Positions 16,195-24,820 of a DNA stretch of 64,000 bases are shown here, one piece after another (the first letter of the stretch is position 1; each line of letters begins with the position of its first letter). Position numbers and translations under genes: made by a program. This DNA is from Pseudoglutamicibacter albus. GTDB lineage: Bacteria > Actinomycetota > Actinomycetes > Actinomycetales > Micrococcaceae. The notes under the pieces were generated by a model, which was not told the DNA's origin, did no database searches, and saw only the letters and a program-made list of their open reading frames with translations. The stretch covers positions 186,001 through 250,000 of the forward strand of contig NZ_JAKRCW010000001.1 in NCBI RefSeq assembly GCF_022346425.1. Direction: 5' to 3'.

Positions 16195-18514
16195 AAGGCT
16201 GGCCTCCACTTTGAGCAGCGAGCAACGGTCTGTGAGCGAGTCCGCGCGGGCGCTCCTGGCGGTTGAGGATCTTTCCGTTCACTACTTGGGTCAGGACCGG
16301 TGGGTGCTGCAACGTCCAAGCCTGGTCCACCTGAGCGGTCAGGTAACGGCCGTCATTGGGCCCTCTGGATGCGGTAAAACTACCTTCGTCCGAGCCGTGT
16401 GCGGCCTTGTGCCCCACTGTCTGCCGTCCGAATACTCCGGCAGCGTTCAAATTGCCGGCGCCGAAATCGCCGACGCCACGGTCCAGTTGATCGCTACCAA
16501 TGTCGCCTACGTGGGACAAAATCCGGATGCCGCAGTCATTACCCGTACGGTGTATGACGATGTCGCGTTTGCGCTGCAGAACCTCTGCCTGCCTGTTCCT
16601 GAGATTGATCGACGGGTACGCGAGGCATTGGCTGCGGTTGGTCTGGAGACCAAGCTGTGGGAGAGCCCATGGAGATTATCGGGCGGCCAACGCCAGCGCC
16701 TAGCGATCGCGGTAGCACTGGCTATGCAGCCCCGCTTACTAGTCCTCGATGAGCCAACATCGATGATTGACACGCAAGGCACGGACGAGTTTTACAGCGT
16801 CATCCAACAGCTGGTTAGCGATGGCGTGGGCATCGTGGTGATCGACCATGACCTCGACCCGGTCCTACCCCTGTGCGATCACGTCATAGCGCTCAACGCG
16901 CAGGGCGCGGTGATCGCGCAGGGAACTCCACATGAGGTTTTTCTCAGTCATACCGCGGAACTTGAGGCATGCGGAGTGTGGCTGCCCCGTGCGTTACGCG
17001 ACGAATCCCCGCACCACGCCTTGACCTGTGAGCAGGCGGGCATTCGAGTTCCCCGCATCACGGATATCTGTGGTGATTCGGTGCAATATCAGAGGCGCAC
17101 CGAAGCAGGATGGGAAACCATCGATGCGATTGACACGCTCGACGGTGGAGGCAGCGCCACGGTAGAGCTGGCAGATTTCTGTGTTCCCGGACGTTCCCCA
17201 GCTATCTCTATGCGGCTACGGGGTGGCGAGTTTATCGCGCTTATAGGGCCGAATGGCGCAGGCAAAACATCCCTGCTCGCGGCGCTGGCGGGTCTCATAC
17301 CATCAAAGGCACAACGCGCTACGGTCTGCGGAGAGGTTGTGCGGCGAGGGCGGCACCAGGTCGGCTACGTGTTTCAAAACCCGGAACATCAGATGGTTTG
17401 TTCTACCGTGGCTGGCGAAATCTCCACGGGGGATGTTTCCGCGTCTAAAGCCGAGGCTATTGTGGAGCAATTCCATCTCTCCCAGTATCGAGACCAACAC
17501 CCGTTGACTCTCTCAGGCGGCCAGATTCGTAGACTATCGGTGGCTACGATGGTCGCCGAGAGCCGCGATGTGATTGTCCTTGACGAGCCCACGTACGGCC
17601 AGGATTGGGCGAATACCTGCGAACTCATGGCCTTCATCGACGAACTGCGCGCTGAGGGCAGAACCGTCATCATGGCCACCCACGACCTAGAACTTGCCCT
17701 ATCACGCTGCAGCCACATCATCGCGCTACCTGCTGTCGTTAGCGAAACTCGTGAATACACCGCATCCGCAGCACCAGCGAACCCGCCTTCGCCGTCCGTG
17801 CCCCGTGGACTCTTCTCATCGTTCAATCCTGTGACGTTGCTATTGGCGCTAATCCCGGCGATGGTCATGGTGTTCGTATGCAAGGACCCGGCCGTCAATG
17901 TTGGAGTGCTCATCGCAGCGAGCCTGGCCATGGTAGCCGCGAGAGCGAGTCGCGCTCGAACGGTCATGTCACTGCTAGCACCCTGGGTCATCGCAGCTGT
18001 GCTACTGCCGGTGTTCCGCTACAACTACACCATTGAAGAGGTCAGCCCACTCTACAATTACGGTGGCGAGCTTGCGGCAGCGAGCGGTATCGGGGCACTG
18101 TTGTCCCTCATGCTGCTTTCAGGCATCAGCACTCATCCGGAAGCGCTGCTTCGCACGTTGACGACGACGTTCAAGCTTCCCTATCGGGTCACTGCGGCGG
18201 GAACTGCGGCTGTCGCCTTCGTCACTCGTTTCCGGCGAGATTTCCAGCTGTTGCGCACAGCGCGGGCATTGCGGGGTATTGGGGCATCATGGGGGCCGTT
18301 AGCGCCCGCAATTCGATGGGTGGGTTCCCTCGTGCCGCTGGCGATCCTCGCCGTCCAGCACGGCGAACGGGTTGCCCTGTCGATGGATTCACGTGGCTTT
18401 AGCGCCTATCCGCGGCGCACGGAACTCCAACACACGCCGTGGCAGGTGCGAGATTGGTGCCTGGTGGGCCTCCTTTGGGCCGTTACTGCGTTGCTGTGGT
18501 GGTGGCGCCAATGA
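16187..18514 (+). CDS. Fused ECF importer protein: ATPase-ATPase-T component
   Basis: A 775-residue fusion that carries the whole energising module of an ECF importer. ATPase 1 spans ~25-270 (Walker A GPSGCGKT at 58-65, signature LSGGQ at 164-168, Walker B LLVLDEP at 184-190). ATPase 2 spans ~320-515 (GPNGAGKT at ~352, LSGGQ at ~441, VIVLDEP at ~461). The C-terminal T domain (~540-775) has five hydrophobic helices and the two Arg-containing coupling motifs, ARALRGIG and SRGFSAYPRR. Both ATP sites look complete. Separate ecfA/ecfA2/ecfT genes are the rule, so the triple fusion is notable. Start GTG overlaps the S gene; the stop overlaps the next gene's ATG. Confidence 0.9.
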   Translation: MSERLASTLSSEQRSVSESARALLAVEDLSVHYLGQDRWVLQRPSLVHLSGQVTAVIGPSGCGKTTFVRAVCGLVPHCLPSEYSGSVQIAGAEIADATVQLIATNVAYVGQNPDAAVITRTVYDDVAFALQNLCLPVPEIDRRVREALAAVGLETKLWESPWRLSGGQRQRLAIAVALAMQPRLLVLDEPTSMIDTQGTDEFYSVIQQLVSDGVGIVVIDHDLDPVLPLCDHVIALNAQGAVIAQGTPHEVFLSHTAELEACGVWLPRALRDESPHHALTCEQAGIRVPRITDICGDSVQYQRRTEAGWETIDAIDTLDGGGSATVELADFCVPGRSPAISMRLRGGEFIALIGPNGAGKTSLLAALAGLIPSKAQRATVCGEVVRRGRHQVGYVFQNPEHQMVCSTVAGEISTGDVSASKAEAIVEQFHLSQYRDQHPLTLSGGQIRRLSVATMVAESRDVIVLDEPTYGQDWANTCELMAFIDELRAEGRTVIMATHDLELALSRCSHIIALPAVVSETREYTASAAPANPPSPSVPRGLFSSFNPVTLLLALIPAMVMVFVCKDPAVNVGVLIAASLAMVAARASRARTVMSLLAPWVIAAVLLPVFRYNYTIEEVSPLYNYGGELAAASGIGALLSLMLLSGISTHPEALLRTLTTTFKLPYRVTAAGTAAVAFVTRFRRDFQLLRTARALRGIGASWGPLAPAIRWVGSLVPLAILAVQHGERVALSMDSRGFSAYPRRTELQHTPWQVRDWCLVGLLWAVTALLWWWRQ

Positions 18515-20292
18515 ACGTTTCGAAAGACTCGACTCGACAGGAGCCCGATGTGAGTATTTCCGTCGCCGCACTAATCCGCCCGGCCAAGGGCGCGATGGTC
18601 CTTTCCGCAGTCCTCACAGCCTTAGGCGCTATCGTCACGCTGGTGCCGTTCGTCGCCTTACACAACATGGCCGCGATCTGGCTTGACGGGCAGGTGCGCA
18701 CCGGCTGGACCGGAAAGCCGTGGGTTTGGGCCGTGATAGCGGTGCTTTCGCTGTTCGTGGGCCAATTGCTCTACCTGTTTGGATTGGGTGTCACCCACGA
18801 GGCAGAAGCCAAGCTCCGACATCGGTTGCGCGGCAATGTGGTCCAAGCGCTGGGCAGTTTGCCCTTGGGTAGGGTCTCGCAGGTGCCGCACGGGGCCATC
18901 CGCAAGATGGTGTGTGACGATACCGCAGCCATCCATACTCTCGTTGCGCATGTTCCCGGTGATGTCACCAACGCCGTGGTCTCGATGGTCGTAGGCCTCG
19001 GGTATCTCGTGTGGGTCGATTGGCGACTGGCGCTCGCGCTCTTTGGAACGTGGGCCGTAGCGATCGTGATCATCGTCAGCACGACCATGCGCGGCTATAG
19101 CGATATCACCGAGCGATTCGGACATGCCCAGACCGCGCTGGCCGCAGCCACCGTCGAAATGCTTGAGGGCATTAAGGAGATCAAGAATTTCCAGGCCACC
19201 GATGCGACCCGAACGCGCTTTAACGCCGCCCGCCAGCAATTTTCTGCCATCTCCTTCGACTGGGTTCGTCGCTCCGGCAGAGCGATTAGTCTGCTCGGTT
19301 CGCTACTGCGTCCAGCCACGGTCTTCGTCACGGTCGCGTTACTGGCGGCGCTATTCGTCGCACAGGATTGGAGCACGCTGTCGGCGACGCTGCCATTCTT
19401 CCTGATCGCTCCCGGTATCCCGGAGGGGTTCACGGTGCTAGTCGGTCTGATGCAGCATATCTATGAGTCGCAGCTGGCGGCTCGCACCACGGCAGAGCTA
19501 CTTTCCGAGAAACCCATGCCCGAAGGCAGCCGCACCCAAGAAGAGGGCCCAAACCCCGGCCAAGTTGAGGTCTGTGAGGTTTCCTTCTCCTACGAGCCTG
19601 ACGTGCCCGTTGTGCACGGTGTCTCCTTTACGGCTGAGCCCGGAACGGTCACGGCTCTGGTGGGCCCGTCGGGCGGAGGGAAGTCCACACTGGCCCGGCT
19701 GATTGCGCGCTTTTACGACGTCAATGATGGCGTGGTACGCATCAGCGGTGTGGATGTGCGCGAGGCGAGTTTTTCGTGGCTACTTTCCCGCGTCGCGATC
19801 GTCCTACAGGACGTAACGTTGTCGAACGATTCGGTCCATACCAATATCGCGCTGTCGAAACCGTCGGCAACGCGCGCCGAGGTCGAGGCAGCAGCCCGTG
19901 CGGCATGCATCCACGATCGCATTATGCGTCTGCCCGAGGGGTATGACACCGTGCTTGGCGAGGTTGGTGGCTTCCTCTCGGGCGGTGAGCGGCAACGCAT
20001 CACCCTGGCGCGAGCATACTTGCAGGATGCGCCGATCTTGATTCTCGACGAGGCCACCGCGCAAGCAGACCCCCAGTCGGAGCGTGCGATCCACGAAGCG
20101 CTCAGCACCTTGGCATCCGGGCGCACGGTGATCATCATCGCGCATCGACTCGCCACCATCCGAGACGCCGACCAGATCCTCGTGATTGAGGACGGCCACA
20201 TCACTCAGCGTGGTAGGCACGAGGACTTGGTCGACCAAGCGGGGACCTATAGCGAGATGTGGCGGGCCCAAGAACTCCATTACATGGCCTAA
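18511..20292 (+). CDS. ABC transporter, fused membrane and ATPase domains (YbtP/IrtA-like half)
   Basis: A type IV ABC half-transporter of about 593 residues. Residues 1-310 carry six transmembrane helices; residues ~345-585 the nucleotide-binding domain with GPSGGGKST (Walker A), LSGGERQRI (signature) and ILILDEATAQAD (Walker B). With the next gene it forms the exporter-fold heterodimer used in yersiniabactin-type (YbtPQ) and mycobactin-type (IrtAB) systems to import iron-siderophore complexes; direction is inferred from context. The ATG at 18511 overlaps the preceding TGA. A GTG at 18550 with a strong AGGAG is an alternative start. No siderophore-interacting reductase domain is present, unlike IrtA. 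Confidence 0.88.
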   Translation: MNVSKDSTRQEPDVSISVAALIRPAKGAMVLSAVLTALGAIVTLVPFVALHNMAAIWLDGQVRTGWTGKPWVWAVIAVLSLFVGQLLYLFGLGVTHEAEAKLRHRLRGNVVQALGSLPLGRVSQVPHGAIRKMVCDDTAAIHTLVAHVPGDVTNAVVSMVVGLGYLVWVDWRLALALFGTWAVAIVIIVSTTMRGYSDITERFGHAQTALAAATVEMLEGIKEIKNFQATDATRTRFNAARQQFSAISFDWVRRSGRAISLLGSLLRPATVFVTVALLAALFVAQDWSTLSATLPFFLIAPGIPEGFTVLVGLMQHIYESQLAARTTAELLSEKPMPEGSRTQEEGPNPGQVEVCEVSFSYEPDVPVVHGVSFTAEPGTVTALVGPSGGGKSTLARLIARFYDVNDGVVRISGVDVREASFSWLLSRVAIVLQDVTLSNDSVHTNIALSKPSATRAEVEAAARAACIHDRIMRLPEGYDTVLGEVGGFLSGGERQRITLARAYLQDAPILILDEATAQADPQSERAIHEALSTLASGRTVIIIAHRLATIRDADQILVIEDGHITQRGRHEDLVDQAGTYSEMWRAQELHYMA

Positions 20293-20306
20293 GGAGAAAC
20301 ACGCTC

Positions 20307-22049
20307 ATGTGGAACCTAATGATCAGGGTCGTCAACAGGGCCGAGTTGCGTACGTTGGTGGGCTGGTTCGCCTTCTCCGCTGTCCTACAAGGCATCACAC
20401 TGGCGTTGATGATCCCCTTCCTTCGGGCATTATTCTCCCGCTCTGAAACCCTTGGCACCTGGCTCGTCGTCGTTGCCATCCTCGGCGCGATCACGGTGAC
20501 GGTCGACACCTTCGCGATGTACCGCTCCTATCGGATCAGCGTCTATGAAGTATGCGATACCTTAATTGATCGCGTAGCAGATCATGTCTTGCAGCTGCCG
20601 CTTGGGTGGTTTAATGCCAAACGCGAAGCGGACGTGGCTAATGCGACATCCAAGGAGATCAACACCCTGTCGCATCTGGCATCAATGGTGATCCCGAACC
20701 TGTGCAACGCCTTCATCGTGCCGTTGGTGATGCTCGTTGCCACCGCATTCATTGAGTGGCCGTTAGCTGTGGTCATGGCAGTGTCGATCTTGCCGTTTAT
20801 TCTCACGTGGCGGAAAATGTCGGCGGCAACAACCAGAGCCAATGACATGGAAGACCGTACCTCGGCCGCCGCAGCCGGCCGGTTGATTGAGTTCGCCAGG
20901 CTACAACCGGTGCTTCGAGCCACGGGTGCCGCGACGTCGTGGGACCCCGTACAAGAGACTCTGCAAGCCGACTCTGAGGCGACGTTGGCCGGGCTTCGGA
21001 TCAAGGGCCGACCTGCCCAAGGATTCAACCTCATCGCTAACGTGACTTTCGCGGTGGTGCTCGCCTTGGGGCTGTCGTTCGTGACCGGAGCGCGTCTGGA
21101 CCCGATTGCGTATCTGGTGATCGCGGCGGTCAGTGCGCGCATGCTGCTGCCGCTCACAAAAGCCGCGCTCTACGCATCTGAGGTCGATAACGCCGCAGTG
21201 GCGTTGCGCCAGATGGGAATAATCCTTGATGCCGCGCCACTTGCCGAACCTGATTCCGAGCAGGCACGGGAACCGCGTGGGACGTCGATTGATTTCCGAG
21301 GAGTGTCGTTTTCCTACGAGTCAGGCCGGCCTGTCCTAGACGATGTCTCGCTCACCGCCCCGCAGGGAGCAGTCACCGCACTAGTGGGGCCGTCAGGGGC
21401 CGGGAAGTCGACGATCTTGCGTCTCACCGCAAGGTTTTGGGATGTCGACGCCGGTAGCGTGACCATCGGCGGGGTGGACGTGCGCGAGATTCCAACCACG
21501 CGGATCATGGAGCTGACCTCGATGGTGTTCCAGGACACCTACCTGTTTGACACCACGATCCGGGAGAATCTGCGGATTGCCCGTCCCAATGCGACGGACG
21601 CCGAGTTGGAAGAAGCAGCTCGCAAGGCGAGACTTGATCGGGTGATTGAGGCGCTGCCTCACGGTTGGGATACCGAAGTGGGGCCTGCCGGGCAGAGCCT
21701 GTCTGGAGGTGAGCGCCAACGAGTGGCAATCGCTCGGGCATTCATCAAGGATGCTCCGATACTGCTGCTCGACGAGATTACCTCGGCGCTGGACGGCGAG
21801 AATGAATCGGCGATTAGCGACGTCATCAGTCAACTATCTGAGGGCCGCACTGTGATCGTGGTAGCGCACAGACTATCCACCATAGATAGCGCCGATCAGG
21901 TGGTCTTCCTCGAACCCTTAGCGGACGGTGCTATCGTCGCCGAAACCGGCACGCCTAAGGAATTGTCTAGTCGGCCCGGACGGTTCCACGATTTCGTGGC
22001 TGCCGCCGATGCGTCGTATCGTTGGCAGCTGAGACACACCTCAGATTAG
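20307..22049 (+). CDS. ABC transporter, fused membrane and ATPase domains (YbtQ/IrtB-like half)
   Basis: The partner half-transporter, about 580 residues, with six N-terminal transmembrane helices and a C-terminal ATPase domain: GPSGAGKST, LSGGERQRVAIARAF and LLLLDEITSALD. The D-loop and the switch His (VVAHRLSTID) are intact. The Walker B Glu is present in both halves, so neither ATP site is obviously degenerate. AAGGAG lies ten bases before the ATG; the gene begins 14 bp after its partner's stop. This is the last gene of the iron-box operon, followed by the IS256 element. Substrate likely an iron-siderophore, by comparison with the YbtPQ, IrtAB and equibactin (eqb) loci. Confidence 0.88.
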   Translation: MWNLMIRVVNRAELRTLVGWFAFSAVLQGITLALMIPFLRALFSRSETLGTWLVVVAILGAITVTVDTFAMYRSYRISVYEVCDTLIDRVADHVLQLPLGWFNAKREADVANATSKEINTLSHLASMVIPNLCNAFIVPLVMLVATAFIEWPLAVVMAVSILPFILTWRKMSAATTRANDMEDRTSAAAAGRLIEFARLQPVLRATGAATSWDPVQETLQADSEATLAGLRIKGRPAQGFNLIANVTFAVVLALGLSFVTGARLDPIAYLVIAAVSARMLLPLTKAALYASEVDNAAVALRQMGIILDAAPLAEPDSEQAREPRGTSIDFRGVSFSYESGRPVLDDVSLTAPQGAVTALVGPSGAGKSTILRLTARFWDVDAGSVTIGGVDVREIPTTRIMELTSMVFQDTYLFDTTIRENLRIARPNATDAELEEAARKARLDRVIEALPHGWDTEVGPAGQSLSGGERQRVAIARAFIKDAPILLLDEITSALDGENESAISDVISQLSEGRTVIVVAHRLSTIDSADQVVFLEPLADGAIVAETGTPKELSSRPGRFHDFVAAADASYRWQLRHTSD

Positions 22050-22209
22050 CGGACGCGGTCCCGGTGTCAGGCGCCAAGCCCTAAACCCACAGCTCGAATC
22101 GGAGTACCTCGACACGTTTGGCACACGTGGTGCTGTCGCGAACATGGCGCTAGTGGGATCATTTGCGAACAGCATCTCGCTGATGAGCGAGGGCGCTACT
22201 AATCACCAA

Positions 22210-23603
22210 GGGAGTTGAGTCCCTCATAGTGGTGTAGCGGGGTGGTCGTGCTGGACAGCAGGGCGGTCACCGTGTGATCCTCGAGTTTCGTCCCCTACAA
22301 CTCACTCGCGAAAGGCCACACGATGACCGCTACCCATATTGTCGACCCTGCCGGGCTGCTTGGCGAACTGCTTGCCGAGGCGTCACCTGTTGCAGACTGT
22401 GATCAACGAGTTGCTGTCTGCGGATGCTGATGCGGTTGCGGGTGCCGAGTACGGCCGCCCAGATCCTGACCGACGTGCCCAGCGCAACGGCTACCGCCAC
22501 CGGCCTCTCGATACCCGTGTTGGGACCTTGGACATCGCGGTCCCGAAACTACGCCAGGGCACCTATTTCCCTGAGTGGCTGCTGGAGCGTCGCAAGCGCG
22601 CCGAGTCCGCATTGATCACTGTTGTTGCCGACTGCTATCTCGCTGGAGTCAGTACTCGCCGGATGGACAAGTTGGTCAAGACGTTGGGAATCGACCGGCT
22701 GTCGAAGTCCCAGGTCTCTCGCATGGCCGCCGAGTTGGACGAGCACGTCGCCGAGTTTCGACACCGTCCACTAGGCGATGCTGGGCCGTTCACGTTCGTG
22801 ACCGCCGACGCGTTGACGATGAAAGTTCGCGAGGGAGGTCGTGTGGTCAACGCGGTCGTCATGCTCGCGACCGGGGTCAACGCCGACGGGCATCGCGAAG
22901 TCTTAGGGATGCGGGTCGCCACGAGCGAGACCGGCCCGGCCTGGAACGAGTTTTTCGCCGATCTGGTCGCCCGAGGACTGTCCGGGGTCCGGCTGGTCAC
23001 CTCCGACGCCCACCAAGGCCTCGTGGAAGCGATCGCGGCGAACCTGCCCGGTGCCGTCTGGCAGCGTTGCCGCACTCACTACGCCGCGAACCTGATGAGC
23101 ATCACTCCCAAGAGCTTGTGGCCGGCGGTCAAGGCCATGCTCCACTCCGTCTATGACCAGCCTGACTCCGATGCTGTTCACGCCCAGTTCGACCGGCTGC
23201 TGGACTACACCGCCGAGAAACTCCCCGACGTCGCAGACCACCTCGATGCCGCCCGCGCTGACATTCTCACGTTCACCAGCTTCCCGACCGAGGTCTGGCA
23301 GCAGATCTGGTCGAACAACCCCACCGAACGGCTGAACCGCGAGATCCGGCGCCGCACCGATGCGGTTGGGATCTTCCCAAACCGGGAAGCGATTGTCCGG
23401 CTCGTCGGCGCCGTCCTGGCCGAGCAAACCGATGAATGGGCAGAAGGCCGCCGCTACCTCGGCCTGGAAGTCCTCGCCAAGAGCCGCCTCAACCTGATCA
23501 CCACACCCACAACCACGACCGATGCCGACATGCCCGCACTCGCAGGCTAAAACCCCAAACGAGAGGAAAACACCGTTACACCACTACAAGGGACTTGACC
23601 CCC
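22210..23603 (+). mobile_element. IS256-family insertion sequence
   Basis: Terminal inverted repeats at 22210-22240 and 23573-23603 match at 25 of 31 positions (core AGTCCCT and TAGTGGTGTA). They enclose one transposase frame. The flanking 8-mers differ, so no target duplication remains. The right end contains AAGGGACTTGACCCC, which also occurs at 15541 just before the iron-regulated promoter. Confidence 0.88.
22323..23550 (+). pseudogene. IS256-family transposase with N-terminal frameshift
   Basis: The body is a mutator/IS256-type transposase of about 400 residues. It includes [28 protein letters not shown], and the DDE residues in [13 protein letters not shown] and [11 protein letters not shown]. 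The natural N-terminus [20 protein letters not shown] starts at the ATG at 22323 but is out of phase with the body, which resumes as [17 protein letters not shown] around 22382. A small deletion near 22378-22385 explains this. Without the N-terminal start the body could only initiate at a TTG (22339) in another frame, so I regard the transposase as probably inactive unless frameshifted in translation. Confidence 0.8.
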
Positions 23604-23934
23604 AACTTGCTAAAAGCTTTGTAGTTGACTAGGAGTGCAGATGGTCGTCGGCCCACCTGCAAGAACGAATAGCAAGCGGTATCGTCTACAGGTAGAGGTG
23701 CTACCCGCATCATTTGTCGAGACCCCGCGTCTATTCTTGCGCGCGAGATCCCGACTGGTTCACCCCCTCTACGGACGCCAGCCGGGTAGCGACGTGCCAG
23801 ATACTCAGCGGTACAGCAGGCTAATCTCCAAACGTCCGCGGCAGCCGGAAATCCCAGTTCATAGCCGGTATCGAAGCTGTTCGATGGCCCTGCTCCGCAC
23901 TGGGGTCTTGTATCCATCGTGACCACTTGTGCGA
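23604..23934. other. Right end of the island, no clear gene
   Basis: A minus-strand frame of 116 residues is open across this stretch but resembles no family I recognise and has no ribosome site, so I do not call it. The inverted sequence TTGTATCCATCGTGAC (23908-23923) is the counterpart of the one at 13780-13795. Confidence 0.4.
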
Positions 23935-24820
23935 CCCGGCGGTTGGTTCGGGTTCGCTACTTCTTAAGTTCGCGAAGGTTCTGGGCCCTAATGGTGTGCG
24001 GCAGGGGTATTACGGTCAGGAGATCAACCTGACCACGTATAACTTGGCGCGTATCAACATGTTTTTGCATGACGTGAACTATGACAAGTTCAATATTGCG
24101 CATGGGGATACGTTGATTGATCCGCAGCATGGGGATGATCAGCCGTTTGATGCGATTGTGTCTAACCCGCCGTATTCCACGCGGTGGGAGGGCAAGAATA
24201 ATCCGTTGCTGATTAACGATGTGCGGTTCGCTCCTGCTGGTGTGTTGGCGCCGGTGACGAAGGCAGATCTTGCGTTCACGATGCATGTGCTCTCGTGGCT
24301 TGCGGTCGATGGTACGGCTGCGTTGGTGCAGTTCCCTGGGGTTTTGTATCGCGGGGGTACGGAGCAGAAGATCCGTAAATACTTGGTGGATAACAACTAT
24401 GTCGATGCGGTGATTCAGTTGCCGGAGGACATGTTCTTTGGCACCACGATTGCTGTTTGTGTGCTCGTGTTGAAGAAGTCGAAGAAGGATAACGACGTGT
24501 TGTTTATTGACGCGTCGAAGGACTTCGTGCGGCAGGGTAAACACAATGTGATGGCGCCCTCGCACCGCGACAAGATCGTTGAGATGGTCGCGGAGCGCAG
24601 CGAGGAACAGTATGTTTCCAAGCGGGCGAGCGCTGAGGAGATCGCGGCGAACGACTACAACCTCTCCGTAAGTTCTTATGTGGAGATGGAAGACACCCGC
24701 GAAAAGATCGACATTGAGGCGTTGAACGCCGAAATCGAGGAAATCGTAAAGCGCCAGGCTGAGCTGCGTACCAGCATCGACGCGATCGTCGCCGAACTCG
24801 AAGCAGGTGCAACCAAATGA
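23935..24820 (+). pseudogene. hsdM: Type I methyltransferase HsdM, 3' part (split by island)
   Basis: The C-terminal part of HsdM, in phase with the fragment ending at 13770. It begins with motif I (DPAVGSGSLLLKF) and contains GQEINLTTYNLARINM, the AdoMet/adenine motif IV NPPY (VSNPPYSTRW) and a C-terminal helical region with coiled-coil character that contacts HsdS. A TTG near 23927 could start a truncated product, but it would lack the whole N-terminal domain. It overlaps hsdS by four bases (ATGA). With the 5' part the intact protein would be about 520 residues, normal for HsdM. Confidence 0.92.

Larger units (their letters stand above)
13771..23934. mobile_element. ~10.2 kb iron-import island inserted in hsdM
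   Basis: Joining base 13770 to 23935 restores one continuous hsdM frame (about 520 codons) and the motif I sequence RVYDPAVGSG, so this block is an insertion. Near the ends, 10 bp inside each boundary, lie inverted 16-bp sequences (13780-13795 and 23908-23923) that match at 14 of 16 positions. A 2-bp GA, or alternatively a 3-bp TGA with the right edge at about 23922, is shared at the junctions. Contents in order: an acetyltransferase-like fragment, an ISL3 element, the iron-box-regulated ECF plus ABC transport operon, and an IS256 element. No transposase clearly belonging to the outer ends is intact, so the mechanism of entry is unknown. Confidence 0.85.

Noticed and set aside
23576-23926. 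116-codon minus-strand frame at the right end of the island
   Set aside because: No ribosome site and no recognisable motif. It spans the IS256 end, which argues against a real gene.
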